A stretch of 64,000 nt of DNA from Microcoleus sp. FACHB-831 (GTDB lineage: Bacteria; Cyanobacteriota; Cyanobacteriia; Cyanobacteriales; FACHB-T130): the NCBI RefSeq assembly GCF_014695585.1, contig NZ_JACJON010000051.1:1-64000 (forward strand). Reading direction: 5' to 3'. The notes under the pieces are model-generated. The model searched no databases, was not told the origin of the DNA, and saw nothing but the letters and a program-made list of their open reading frames with translations. Positions 26,641 to 34,962 of this stretch are shown one piece after another (the first letter of the stretch is position 1; the number at the start of each line of letters is the position of its first letter). Made by a program: the position numbers and the translations under genes.

Positions 26641-26952
26641 ATGTTCTATCTTTTATGTAACAGTACATCTAAAGATATTTTTGTAACTCAGCATAACCCA
26701 GTCTCCAAATGCAGTAATAGAACTTGCCGACATCTATTCGACAGAACGCCTTTAGTTAAAGAACAAGTAATAGATTACTCAGAAAATACTGAAATTTGCA
26801 TATTTGGAGAACGAGACTTAAAAAGCCTAAACTACTTTTTGCACCAAGGTTATCTTGCTAATAAGGGAAAAGTTCTGGATATTGGAAGTGTAAATGGACA
26901 TATAGCAAGCGCCGTTAGGGAGCAGGCGGTTGAGGTGATTTGCCTAGAATAA
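26641..26952 (+). pseudogene. Truncated class I SAM methyltransferase (N-terminal fragment)
   Basis: The 103-residue frame starts with a decayed zinc-ribbon (LLCNSTSKDIF and KCSNRTCRHLF) and ends in the SAM-binding motif I and motif II of a class I methyltransferase, KGKVLDIGSVNGHIASAVREQAVEVICLE, immediately before a stop codon. A full enzyme needs another 100-200 residues; none are found in any frame just downstream, where the DNA is AT-rich. The motif I glycine pattern is also altered (DIGSVNG for DIGxGxG). This is best read as the remnant of a zinc-ribbon methyltransferase of the kind found in cyanobacterial polysaccharide clusters. Confidence 0.6.
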
Positions 26953-27544
26953 ATTATTTCTGGTAAAAAGTTTTAAAAAAGCTATAGCGGGTTAGTTATC
27001 ACAGTTTAAACGCTATACCTAAAGGTAAAAAATTAAGTTACTTTTGATAAGTACTTGCCTTGAATATCTATTATCTCCAACGCAGGTACTTATAGATACA
27101 CGCTCGGTTAATTGAGGATGGAATTATATGCGTGCCTACTCCGTGCGTAATTTTTAAAAATTCCTGCCCGATCTGTAATAAAGAGAAAGTTCAGCAGTAT
27201 TTTTATAGAAACCAGCCCTGCATTTTTTTCGCGATCTTCCCTATAAGAATGCTTCCGATTAGCATATTTTAAAAATAAAAGCGCCTGTATCTAAATTGGA
27301 TGATTCCTGGCCAATCTAAAATTGGAGATTTAATTAACACGCAGTATTATATTGACTGGGGAGTTTATTTAAGATAGTTCGTTTTTAACACGCACTCAGC
27401 AGTCATTTGGCACTAATAAATCGAGCGAATTAGAGATGAAGTAATTGTGTTGGGACAGTTTCTAAAACACAAAAAAAATTTGTATATATACCTGCACGCA
27501 TGCCTTTGACATGCGTGCGAGTTGGGAGATCGATAGAAGCGCGA
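26953..27544. other. AT-rich gene-free stretch
   Basis: These 592 bases are clearly richer in A and T than their surroundings and contain no plausible gene. At 27128 an ATG opens a nine-codon frame beginning MRAYSV, which resembles the start of IS630 transposases; the following sequence does not keep the match in one frame. The stretch probably contains decayed accessory or insertion-sequence DNA. Confidence 0.4.
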
Positions 27545-28339
27545 CTAATCTATCTCAATCGAGGTGGGGGTGGTGGAGGTAGTAGTAGTTGTTGTTGTCA
27601 GCGGTTTGCGGTATTGGGCATAGAGGCGATCGCGCCAGATGAAAAAGCTTTCATACAGGGGATTGTCGGCCAAACCAGGGACGCCTTTACCGCGCAGCGC
27701 GATTGGAAGATCCAGATAAGGGCCATCTGGGAATTTTATCAGCATGCTCAACCCAGCTACAGCAAAATCAGCTAAAGTCGGTGTATCGCCGACGAGGTAA
27801 GGGCTATCCTGCAAAATCAGGGTGAGGGCTTCTAAGTCTTGTCTGAGGGCGTCCGTTGCGTCTAGGACGGCATCGGGACTGGCACCAACTCCAAACCCAA
27901 CAAGGTTTAGTAATTCGCTGGGTACAGCAGCGATCAGGTTTTTGACTATATCGGGTGTAGAAGTTGGCAATACGGCTGTGCGGAAGTTTTGGTCTTTGGT
28001 GAGTCCGCCAAATAAAGCTTTGCGACTTTTCATACCAATTGACTCATCTGCCCATTCTTCCATTAGTAAGACCAATCCACGTTTTTTGGGGTCAGTTGGG
28101 ATAAGCGGACGGTCGGGATACTGTCGGTCGAGGTACATGGCGATCGCAGTAGAATCTGCAATCACCGTATTTCCATCCTTCAGCACTGGTACTTGCCGTT
28201 TCCCAGACATCTGAAAAAGTTCGAGTTGCCCTACTCCTGGCGTAACTTCAATTTTGCGGTAGGCAAGACCTTTGTAATCTAGCAGCAGCCGCACTTTTTC
28301 CGAGTATTGGGATAGTTCAAATTGGTACAATTCCAGCAT
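27545..28339 (-). CDS. Glutathione S-transferase family protein with poly-Thr tail
   Basis: From the ATG at 28339, which has AGGAG six bases upstream, the 264-residue protein has a thioredoxin-fold GST N-domain (LYQFELSQYSEKVRLLLDYKGL, then KRQVPVLKDGNTVIADSTAIAMYLD with the cis-Pro and the ES/DS glutathione contact) and an all-helical C-domain ending DTPTLADFAVAGL. The catalytic position is Ser in SQYSEK. The open frame extends 37 codons upstream but without conserved sequence. The C-terminus is a run of seven threonines and more (TTTTTTTSTTPTS), encoded by a trinucleotide repeat, absent from typical GSTs. Confidence 0.9.
   Translation of the reverse strand: MLELYQFELSQYSEKVRLLLDYKGLAYRKIEVTPGVGQLELFQMSGKRQVPVLKDGNTVIADSTAIAMYLDRQYPDRPLIPTDPKKRGLVLLMEEWADESIGMKSRKALFGGLTKDQNFRTAVLPTSTPDIVKNLIAAVPSELLNLVGFGVGASPDAVLDATDALRQDLEALTLILQDSPYLVGDTPTLADFAVAGLSMLIKFPDGPYLDLPIALRGKGVPGLADNPLYESFFIWRDRLYAQYRKPLTTTTTTTSTTPTSIEID
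27570..27598. repeat. Trinucleotide microsatellite encoding the GST poly-Thr tail
   Basis: GGTGGTGGAGGTAGTAGTAG and TTGTTGTTGT on the plus strand are tandem triplets; on the coding strand they are ACN codons. The run sits at the extreme 3' end of the GST gene, where length changes are tolerated. Confidence 0.8.
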
Positions 28340-28577
28340 TTTATCTCCTGCGGGCAAGTTACAACGTGCTAACTGTTTCAAAGTGTAACGTTCTTGGCTA
28401 ACAGACTGCACGATGGCCCAACTTCGCAGCAATTTGTGTCTGTAGTTCATTGCGCGGCTGGGGCGATCGCGCCCTGATGCCTAAATTTACCTTACCTCAT
28501 CAATTACTATGAGTTTTATTTTAAAAATAATTATCTTTAACCTCATTCCTACTGGTAGGGGATATATAGATAAACTA

Positions 28578-28608
28578 AAAAACCCCCAAATCTAATTTGG
28601 GGGTTTTT
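28578..28608 (-). terminator. Terminator of the first GlsB/YmgE-like gene
   Basis: A perfect 14-bp stem (AAAAACCCCCAAAT with ATTTGGGGGTTTTT) and a 3-base loop, with a T-run on both strands. It ends the leftward gene at 28641 and could serve the GST side too. Confidence 0.88.
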
Positions 28609-28640
28609 ACTATTTAGTAAATGAAGCGAACTCTTTGATA

Positions 28641-28916
28641 TTACGCACTAGCTCTGGTCAACAGGCCCCACAGGAACAGCAGAACCATTGCACCCAGGAC
28701 AGCAAATGCAATGCTAGGTAAACTTAATGCTCCTACTGAAGCTGCCGCCGCACCACCGGAACCAAATAATACTTGACCCAAATAACCGCCGACCAATGCA
28801 CCCAAAATACCTAAACCGATTGTTGCAAAAATCCCGCCGCCTTGGTGGCCTGGATAGATAGCTTTAGCAAGTGCGCCAGCAATCAAACCTAAAACGATCC
28901 AAGCAATGATACCCAT
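28641..28916 (-). CDS. GlsB/YeaQ/YmgE-family small membrane protein (copy 1)
   Basis: The 91-residue protein is almost wholly hydrophobic with three membrane segments: IIAWIVLGLIAGALAKAIYPG, GIFATIGLGILGALVGGYLG and ALSLPSIAFAVLGAMVLLFLWGLL. The G-x-x-x-G-rich pattern and the GHQGGGIFATIGLGI loop are diagnostic of the transglycosylase-associated/YmgE stress-response family. A near-identical gene lies at 29424; a 40-codon gene sits between them. A well-placed purine-rich stretch precedes the ATG. Confidence 0.93.
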   Translation of the reverse strand: MGIIAWIVLGLIAGALAKAIYPGHQGGGIFATIGLGILGALVGGYLGQVLFGSGGAAAASVGALSLPSIAFAVLGAMVLLFLWGLLTRASA

Positions 28917-29119
28917 AAATTTGTCTCCTTTTTTTGATTTGTTATCTTCGGCTTTTCTTATGTTTTTATAATATCAATTTCCCTCAACGTTCCACCTCTG
29001 TCATAGGTTATAACCACAGGATATAGAAATTTTTAGTAATAAAGGGATGTTTATTTATTTATAAATACTTTTATTTACTTATTAACTAAACCTTTGGGTA
29101 GACTCCGATGATTCTGCGT

Positions 29120-29242
29120 TTATGCTTTATAAGTTGTGCCAGTAATTATGCCAATTTCTTGTGCCAAGGCTAGAGCGAATGCGCTAACGCCAGCCACGAG
29201 GTATTTAATATATTGCTGGGTATCTTCCTTTTCTTCTCTCAT
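29120..29242 (-). CDS. 40-residue single-helix membrane peptide
   Basis: The frame from ATG 29242 to TAA 29120 encodes a charged head (MREEKEDTQQYIKY) followed by one hydrophobic helix (LVAGVSAFALALAQEIGIIT) and a short polar tail. It falls below the usual length cut-off of gene finders. It lies between two YmgE-family genes on the same strand, with AAGG a few bases before the start. Codon use looks coding and the hydrophobic segment is clean, but nothing homologous is recognised, so function is unknown; a stress-related membrane peptide is a guess from context. Confidence 0.5.
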   Translation of the reverse strand: MREEKEDTQQYIKYLVAGVSAFALALAQEIGIITGTTYKA

Positions 29243-29360
29243 TGAGCCTTAAATATACGAATCAAAATTTATAGTAGTTAATTGCTAATCTATAAATATC
29301 TAACCCGCAATCTTTAGAGGTTTTTATTCATAAATTGAGTAAATAATTCAATTAAACAAA

Positions 29361-29389
29361 GAAACCCCCACATCTGTCGTGGGGGTTTC
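29361..29389 (-). terminator. Terminator of the second GlsB/YmgE-like gene
   Basis: An 11-bp perfect stem (GAAACCCCCAC with GTGGGGGTTTC) and a 7-base loop, followed on the minus strand by TTTGTTTAATT. It resembles the terminator at 28578, so the duplication may have included it. Confidence 0.88.
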
Positions 29390-29423
29390 TTACTACGTTG
29401 TCAATAAAGCGAATTATTTATTA

Positions 29424-29693
29424 TTAAGCACTTGCTCTGGTTAACAGACCCCAGAGGAACAGAAGAACCATTGCACCTAAAACAGCGAACGCGATACTAG
29501 GTAGGGTCAATGCACCTGCTGAAGCTCCGGCACTCGTCCCCAGTACCATCTGACCCAAATAGCCACCAACCAATGCACCTAAAATACCTAAACCAATTGT
29601 TGCAAAAATTCCGCCGCCTTGATGTCCTGGGTAAACAGCTTTGGCAAGTGCTCCAGCAATCAAGCCTAAAACAATCCAAGCAATAATGCCCAT
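29424..29693 (-). CDS. GlsB/YeaQ/YmgE-family small membrane protein (copy 2)
   Basis: This 89-residue protein is nearly the same as copy 1 over the first 50 and last 30 residues; the differences concentrate in the loop GQMVLGTSAGASAGALT (GQVLFGSGGAAAASVGALS in copy 1). Each copy has its own terminator and apparently its own leader, so they are separately transcribed. The family is linked to general stress and acid or osmotic responses in other bacteria; no direct function is shown here. Confidence 0.93.
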   Translation of the reverse strand: MGIIAWIVLGLIAGALAKAVYPGHQGGGIFATIGLGILGALVGGYLGQMVLGTSAGASAGALTLPSIAFAVLGAMVLLFLWGLLTRASA

Positions 29694-30111
29694 AACTTTC
29701 TGTCCTTTTTCGTTTGATATATTCGTTGTTTGCTATGTTTTTAGAATATCAACTCAACTTTAATAACCACCTCTGTCAGAGGGAATAATCAAAAGGCATA
29801 GAAATTCAAACTAAGAGCTTGATGTTTTTTCTTCCTATAAAATTCTAATTTACAAAACTTTATTAAAGCTTATCTTTCACTTCAAGTTGCCTAGCAATGG
29901 AACAAGCAAAGGTAGCGGGTGATGGCTAAGATGGCTTCTCTAATGGCGAAGGGGGACAGCAGCCCCTCTGCTTCTAACCCCTCTTTGGATGTAGCTGTCT
30001 CTTGGTTGGTTTTTCCTTTTCAGGGGAGAACTCAGAGGGGGAAAATATTAAGAAATGTGTATATAGTTAAAGAAGCTTAACAAATTGCTCGCACAGGATG
30101 AAGAGATAGAT
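29694..30111. other. Intergenic region upstream of the fasciclin gene
   Basis: The divergent promoters of the YmgE-like gene and the fasciclin gene lie here. A 52-codon frame from 29922 (MAKMASLMAKGDSS...) ends at 30080 but is low-complexity and has no clear ribosome site, so it is not called. Confidence 0.45.
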
Positions 30112-30732
30112 ATGAAAGACACGAATCGTACCGGAGTAATTAAACAGCTAGCTAGTCTTGTGGGAGTAGTAGGCGCTGGCGTAATGATGAGCATGCCAGT
30201 TGCGGCGGAGACTACAAAGTGCAATTCCAGCGCTTCGAGCCAAGTTTCTTATGCTGCTGCAACTGGGACGACTTTAGATGTAGTTGTAGACGGCGACAAA
30301 GGAGCGAAAAAGCCGCAAGCTAAGAAAAATATAGCGGAAATCGCTTCGACGAATAATAACTTCAAAATGATGACAGCAGTGCTGAAAGCAGCCGGACTGA
30401 CGCAAACTCTGGCAGGAAAAGGGCCATTTACAGTATTTGCGCCAACGGATGCAGCTTTTGCTAAATTGCCAAAAGGCACTGTAGAAAATTTGCTCAAGCC
30501 AGAGAATAGGGACAAACTCATTCAGATTTTGACCTACCATGTGGTTCTTGGGAAGGTGACATCTGGCCAGATTAAGCCCGGAGACGTGAAGACTGTAGAA
30601 GGTAGCCCGGTGAAGCTCAATGTGGCAAACCGTAAAGTGATGGTGAATGACGCGACTGTAATTATGCCGGATGTGCAAGCTAGCAACGGGGTGATTCACG
30701 CGATCGATACCGTAATCATGCCTGCTGATTAG
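30112..30732 (+). CDS. Secreted fasciclin-domain protein
   Basis: From the ATG at 30112 the protein has a signal peptide (about 8-32, ending VAAETTK) and one FAS1 domain (about 75-206). The two FAS1 hallmarks are FTVFAPTDAAFAKLP (H1 box) and GVIHAIDTVIMP (H2 box), with the central YHVVLGKV motif. FAS1 proteins are extracellular adhesion modules, abundant as single-domain secreted proteins in cyanobacteria. A strong terminator follows nine bases after the stop. Confidence 0.93.
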   Translation: MKDTNRTGVIKQLASLVGVVGAGVMMSMPVAAETTKCNSSASSQVSYAAATGTTLDVVVDGDKGAKKPQAKKNIAEIASTNNNFKMMTAVLKAAGLTQTLAGKGPFTVFAPTDAAFAKLPKGTVENLLKPENRDKLIQILTYHVVLGKVTSGQIKPGDVKTVEGSPVKLNVANRKVMVNDATVIMPDVQASNGVIHAIDTVIMPAD

Positions 30733-30740
30733 GTAAATTA

Positions 30741-30790
30741 GCCCGCCGACGCGGGGTATACAAACTAAGCCCGCGTCGGCGGGCTTTTTT
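30741..30790 (+). terminator. Rho-independent terminator of the fasciclin gene
   Basis: A perfect 15-bp GC-rich stem (GCCCGCCGACGCGGG with its complement at 30770-30784), a 14-base loop and a six-T run. Confidence 0.95.
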
Positions 30791-30880
30791 ATTGGCGATC
30801 GCCCTTTATTGATATCGGTTTTGGCACAGAATTTAATCTGGGACTAAAACGAAATCCTTAAGCTAGTTAAGCGGTGTGAG

Positions 30881-32071
30881 ATGAAGCTGAGTTTCTGCGC
30901 GATCGTGAAAAATGAGGAGGCGATGCTGCCGCAATGCCTCAGTAGTGTAAAAGATGTGGTGGATGAAATGGTGGTGCTGGATACCGGATCGAGCGATCGC
31001 ACTTGCCAAATCGCTGAAGAATTCGGCGCAAAAGTTCATCACTTTGAATGGTGCAATGATTTCTCCGCCGCACGTAACGAATCGCTCAAATATGTCGGGG
31101 GCGATTGGGTTTTAGTATTAGACGCCGATGAGGTGCTAACTCCTGAAATTGTCCCCCAAATCAAACACGCAATTAAGCAGCGTCAGTACCTTGCAATCAA
31201 TTTAGTGCGTCACGAAGTCGGCGCATCTCAATCTCCGTATTCCCTGGTGTCGCGCCTGTTTCGCAATCACCCAGACATTCGTTTTAATCGTCCTTATCAT
31301 GCAATGATCGATGACAGCGTACAAGCGCTGTTAAAGCGAAAACCCCATTGGCGAGTGGGTTTTCTGTCGGATGTGGCGATTCTGCATTATGGCTATCAGC
31401 CGGGAGCGATCGCATCTAGGGATAAACTCAACAAAGCCAAAACCACAATGGAAGGCTTTCTCGCAACTCATCCCCACGATCCTTATGTTTGCAGCAAGTT
31501 AGGCGCACTCTATATGGAAAATGGTGAAATAGATAAGGGAATAGAATTACTAGAACGGGGTTTAAAGTCAAAAAAAGTAGATACTTCTGTTTTATACGAG
31601 TTGCAATACCATCTTGGCAATGCCTACACTCGCCTGGGAAATGTGCAAGCGGCGGCTGATAGCTATCAAGCTGCTATCGAACAACCAATTTTACCCAAGT
31701 TAAAATTATCTGCTTATAACAATTTTGGCAATTTGTTAATGGCTGCTGGGGATTTAGCTAACGCTAGAAAAGCCTACGAAATTACGTTGGAAATTGATGC
31801 CACTTTTGCCACTGGCTACTACAATTTGGGAATGGCGTTAAAGGGAATGGGGCTTTTGGAGGAAGCGATCGCATCTTACCAACAAGCTATCAACCTCAAT
31901 CCAGAATATGCCTATGCTTACCAAAATCTCGGAGTTGCCTTGCTGAAAGTTGGTAATGTATTAGAAAGTTTGGAAGCATTTAAGAAAGCGATCGCGCTTC
32001 ACCAACCGTACAACCCAGACGAAGCCGAACGGCTGCGCCAAGGGTTGCAAGAGATGGGTTTTCAGGTTTGA
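30881..32071 (+). CDS. Family 2 glycosyltransferase with C-terminal TPR domain
   Basis: Residues 1-190 are a GT-A glycosyltransferase: LSFCAIVKNEEAMLPQCLSS, VVLDTGSSDRTCQIAEEFGA, and the DxD-type LVLDADEVL that binds metal and nucleotide sugar. Residues about 195-390 are five or six TPR units (e.g. ELQYHLGNAYTRLGNVQAAADSYQAAIEQ, TGYYNLGMALKGMGLLEEAIASYQQAINLNP). The combination is shared with bacterial O-GlcNAc/S-glycosyltransferases such as SunS, but it is widespread in cyanobacteria and mostly unassigned. It is monocistronic, with its own ATG after a short spacer. Confidence 0.9.
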   Translation: MKLSFCAIVKNEEAMLPQCLSSVKDVVDEMVVLDTGSSDRTCQIAEEFGAKVHHFEWCNDFSAARNESLKYVGGDWVLVLDADEVLTPEIVPQIKHAIKQRQYLAINLVRHEVGASQSPYSLVSRLFRNHPDIRFNRPYHAMIDDSVQALLKRKPHWRVGFLSDVAILHYGYQPGAIASRDKLNKAKTTMEGFLATHPHDPYVCSKLGALYMENGEIDKGIELLERGLKSKKVDTSVLYELQYHLGNAYTRLGNVQAAADSYQAAIEQPILPKLKLSAYNNFGNLLMAAGDLANARKAYEITLEIDATFATGYYNLGMALKGMGLLEEAIASYQQAINLNPEYAYAYQNLGVALLKVGNVLESLEAFKKAIALHQPYNPDEAERLRQGLQEMGFQV

Positions 32072-32134
32072 TATTAGTTAGTTGTCATTAGTTCTTAGTT
32101 TTTAGACAATTACTAATGACCGCTAACTCATAAC

Positions 32135-32881
32135 TTAAGCAAGCATATCTACTTGGCCATTATCCAGATTGTAACTGCCACCTACAATTTTTAGTTTGCC
32201 GTCACGGATCAGTTGAGACAAAATTGATGAGGTTTCCTTCAATATTTCTACTTGATATTGAACGTTGGCTACAACTGCATTCTCATTTATATCTCCCGAT
32301 TTGTTTCTTATCCTGTCAACGGCTGGTTTGATATCTTCAACAAAAGTACCAATCCGACCAGGGAGAGGATCGCCTTTTACCGCCGCCGCTACTGCACCGC
32401 ATTTTCTGTGACCCAAAACCACAATTAGTTGAGAACCCAATACTGCTGTAGCGAATTCAAGACTACCTATAGCTGTAGGACTGACAACATTTCCTGCCAT
32501 TCTTACGACAAATAAATCGCCAAGTCCTTGGTCAAATACAATTTCTGAAGGTACTCTTGAATCAGCACAGCCTAGTATGGCTGCAAACGGATATTGAGCT
32601 TTGGCAAGTGTTTGCAAACGTGCCAGCGTTCTTTCGGGATATATAGGCTTTTGTTGTGAAAAGCGTTTATTTCCATCCACCAACCTTTTCAAAGCTTCAT
32701 CAGGACTAACTGGTGCAGGGGCTTGTTGCTTTTCCTCAGCAGCATCAGCAGCTTGTGGATCGAGTGCTTGCTGTGCCGTCCAAATTGTAGCACCAGCTGC
32801 GCTAGCAGCAACACTAGCTCCTCCCACGCCTAGCATCTTCAACAGATCGCGGCGTCCAACAAACCCGTTAAGGCGACTCAT
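32135..32881 (-). CDS. ecaB: Exported beta-class carbonic anhydrase (EcaB-like)
   Basis: The Zn ligands of the beta class are present: C105 with D107 and R109 in ILGCADSRVP, and H158/C161 in LGHRKCGA. The N-terminus has a twin-arginine signal (GRRDLLKMLGVGG, then a hydrophobic stretch) and a Pro/Ala-rich linker, so the folded enzyme is sent to the periplasm or thylakoid lumen by Tat. This is the arrangement of Synechocystis EcaB, which helps convert CO2 and bicarbonate outside the cytoplasm. It is a single gene. The symbol is given by this resemblance. Confidence 0.88.
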   Translation of the reverse strand: MSRLNGFVGRRDLLKMLGVGGASVAASAAGATIWTAQQALDPQAADAAEEKQQAPAPVSPDEALKRLVDGNKRFSQQKPIYPERTLARLQTLAKAQYPFAAILGCADSRVPSEIVFDQGLGDLFVVRMAGNVVSPTAIGSLEFATAVLGSQLIVVLGHRKCGAVAAAVKGDPLPGRIGTFVEDIKPAVDRIRNKSGDINENAVVANVQYQVEILKETSSILSQLIRDGKLKIVGGSYNLDNGQVDMLA

Positions 32882-33003
32882 TACTTACCTCACTTCCAAG
32901 CTATTTTTTAGCTTTAATTTACAGGGATGTATATATTGAAATATATTTGGTACCATTAATTACGATAAATATTTTATTTAACCTAGAATAAAAAATAATA
33001 ATA

Positions 33004-33025
33004 GTGAGTCGCGATCGCGGCTCAC
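33004..33025 (-). terminator. Terminator of the cyclase gene with a HIP1 octamer in the stem
   Basis: GTGAGTCGCGATCGCGGCTC and the following AC fold into a near-perfect palindrome whose core is GCGATCGC; on the minus strand it is followed by a long T/A-rich run. It ends the gene at 33054. Confidence 0.7.
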
Positions 33026-33053
33026 TTAACTTGTTGCAATCGAGATGCACGGA

Positions 33054-34691
33054 CTAAACGTGTCGCTGCGTTTGATAAACGATTACTGCTCGGTCAATGC
33101 CTTTAAAACGATACTCTCCCATCTGGTGGAAACTGTGGGGCGAGAGTGCATCCGGCTGGCTGGGCGATCGCAGCAACTTATAAGTTGCTTCACTCACCAC
33201 ACATTCACCGGGGGGACAGATTCCTTCCATACGGGACGCTAAATTAATCGTCGCTCCTAAGACTGTATAATCGACCCTCTGAGAACTGCCTACATCTCCA
33301 ACCACAGCCTTACCGCTGTTGATGGCAATCCGCAGTTGTATGGGTTCGTGTGCGAACTTAGTAGCATTGAGACGTTCCAGACGTTCGAGCATTCCCCAAG
33401 CAGCAGCGACAGCACGTTCGGCATGATCTGGCTGAGGTTCGGGAGCGCCAAAAAATGCCATAATGCAATCCCCAATAAATTTATCCAGCGTCCCCCGCGC
33501 GGCAAAAATTTCTTGTAGCATTTCCTCAAAGAAATCATTGAGCAAATGGGCAATCTGTGTCGGACTCAAGCGTTCTGACATAGCAGTAAATCCGACAATA
33601 TCAGCAAATAAAATGCTGATATCACCCTCTGCCGGAGTTAGGCGACCGCCTTCTAACGCCCCTACAGCCATAATTTGCTGCACAACCGCCGGAGAGTGAT
33701 AGCGTTCTAGTCTCTGCCTAATATTTGCTTCGTTTTTAAGTTTTTGTGTCAGCAGCCAACGTTGCACGGCGGACGCCACTAGATTTGCTACAGCCGAGAA
33801 AAAGCTGAGGTCTTCATCTCCTCCCTGATGCCAATGGCTAAAGGAGATATTGGCATCGGCATAAAGAACGCCAAAAACATTAGTTTCATACCATAGAGGA
33901 ACAGCCAGGGCGCTGCGAATACCTTTGGCTAAAATGCTCTCTTCACCTTCAAAGCGTCGATCCATCTGGGCATCAGCGGTTTTAATGGCTACCTTATCCT
34001 CGAAGACCTTTTGACAGATGGTTCGACTAATCCAAGTTCCGGCTTCGGCTAGATTAGGTTGTTCCGATACATCTCTGGCGGCAGCATTAACCAATTCAAG
34101 TTCGCCGGAACCATTGACATCGATTAACAACGCCAAGCGATCCATACTTTTGAGATCGCGGAATAGGATTTCCTGCACTTGAGAGAAAATCGCTTCTATA
34201 GATTCAGCAGAATTGAGAACCTTGCCTATGTCCACAAGGTCTTTCAGGCGGGCGATCGCTTTGTGGGGGTTCCCGATACTATCACCCTGTTCGTCAGCCT
34301 GTATCCATTGCTGCTGCAAGTCTTTGGCATTGCGAAGGATGGTCATTCCTTCCGGTAGGTTATCTACGCCTGTATTACTGGGTTGAATGCGATCGCTCAA
34401 AAGCACGTTTATGTAAATCGGCCCCATTTGAACAATGTCGCCATGATTTACTGTTTGCGCCTCTGTAAGCGGGCGTTGATTCAATAGCGTACCGTTGGTA
34501 CTACCCATATCCTCTATCAACCACACCCCTGAACCATTGTTCACAAAACGGGCGTGATACCGGGAAATCTCTGAGTAAGGCAAGTGCAAATTGCATTCTG
34601 GCAAACGACCAATGGTAAATTCTTCTTGATCCACCACGATCGTTGTTTCGGTATTTCCCTCAATTTGCAGGCGCAGCTTCAGTTCAGCCAT
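33054..34691 (-). CDS. FHA-GAF adenylyl cyclase (class III)
   Basis: From the ATG at 34691 (GGAGG ten bases upstream; a TTG nine bases earlier is less likely) there is an FHA domain (about 8-95: FTIGRLPECNLHLPYSEISRYHARF and GSTNGTLLNQRP), a GAF domain (about 155-310) and a class III cyclase domain (about 345-530). The cyclase keeps both metal Asp residues (FADIVGF, IGDCIMAFFG), the adenine-selecting Lys (GTLDKFIGD) and Thr (DYTVLG), and the transition-state Asn/Arg in INLASRMEG, so it should be an active adenylyl cyclase. FHA binding to phosphothreonine would link it to Ser/Thr kinases, two of which lie 3 kb away. Confidence 0.93.
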   Translation of the reverse strand: MAELKLRLQIEGNTETTIVVDQEEFTIGRLPECNLHLPYSEISRYHARFVNNGSGVWLIEDMGSTNGTLLNQRPLTEAQTVNHGDIVQMGPIYINVLLSDRIQPSNTGVDNLPEGMTILRNAKDLQQQWIQADEQGDSIGNPHKAIARLKDLVDIGKVLNSAESIEAIFSQVQEILFRDLKSMDRLALLIDVNGSGELELVNAAARDVSEQPNLAEAGTWISRTICQKVFEDKVAIKTADAQMDRRFEGEESILAKGIRSALAVPLWYETNVFGVLYADANISFSHWHQGGDEDLSFFSAVANLVASAVQRWLLTQKLKNEANIRQRLERYHSPAVVQQIMAVGALEGGRLTPAEGDISILFADIVGFTAMSERLSPTQIAHLLNDFFEEMLQEIFAARGTLDKFIGDCIMAFFGAPEPQPDHAERAVAAAWGMLERLERLNATKFAHEPIQLRIAINSGKAVVGDVGSSQRVDYTVLGATINLASRMEGICPPGECVVSEATYKLLRSPSQPDALSPHSFHQMGEYRFKGIDRAVIVYQTQRHV

Positions 34692-34962
34692 TACTTCCAA
34701 ACCTCCGTTAACCTATGTGTGGGGGAAACATAGCCCCACACCCCCGCTGGCGAACAAGGTGTGCTACAACTCTTGGGAAAAGAATTATCGAACCTAACAT
34801 TCACAAGGTTATGGCGTTCTCCGGGCTAGTACTGCAACCATCTTAACCTTGACATTAATCCTGGCGGCGATCGCTAGCCTAAAACACCCTTGCAATATAA
34901 CGCCCAGCCTTTATAAGAATGTAAGCGATCGCGAGCGGTTCCCCACACAGCTAACTTATTCA

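Noticed and set aside
27128..27154. MRAYSV start resembling an IS630 transposase
   Set aside because: Only six residues match before the frame stops, too few to call a mobile element; mentioned only as a hint in the gap entry.
29922..30080. 52-codon frame (MAKMASLMAKGDSS...) upstream of the fasciclin gene
   Set aside because: Low complexity, no convincing ribosome site and no recognisable motif; position in a promoter region makes chance more likely.
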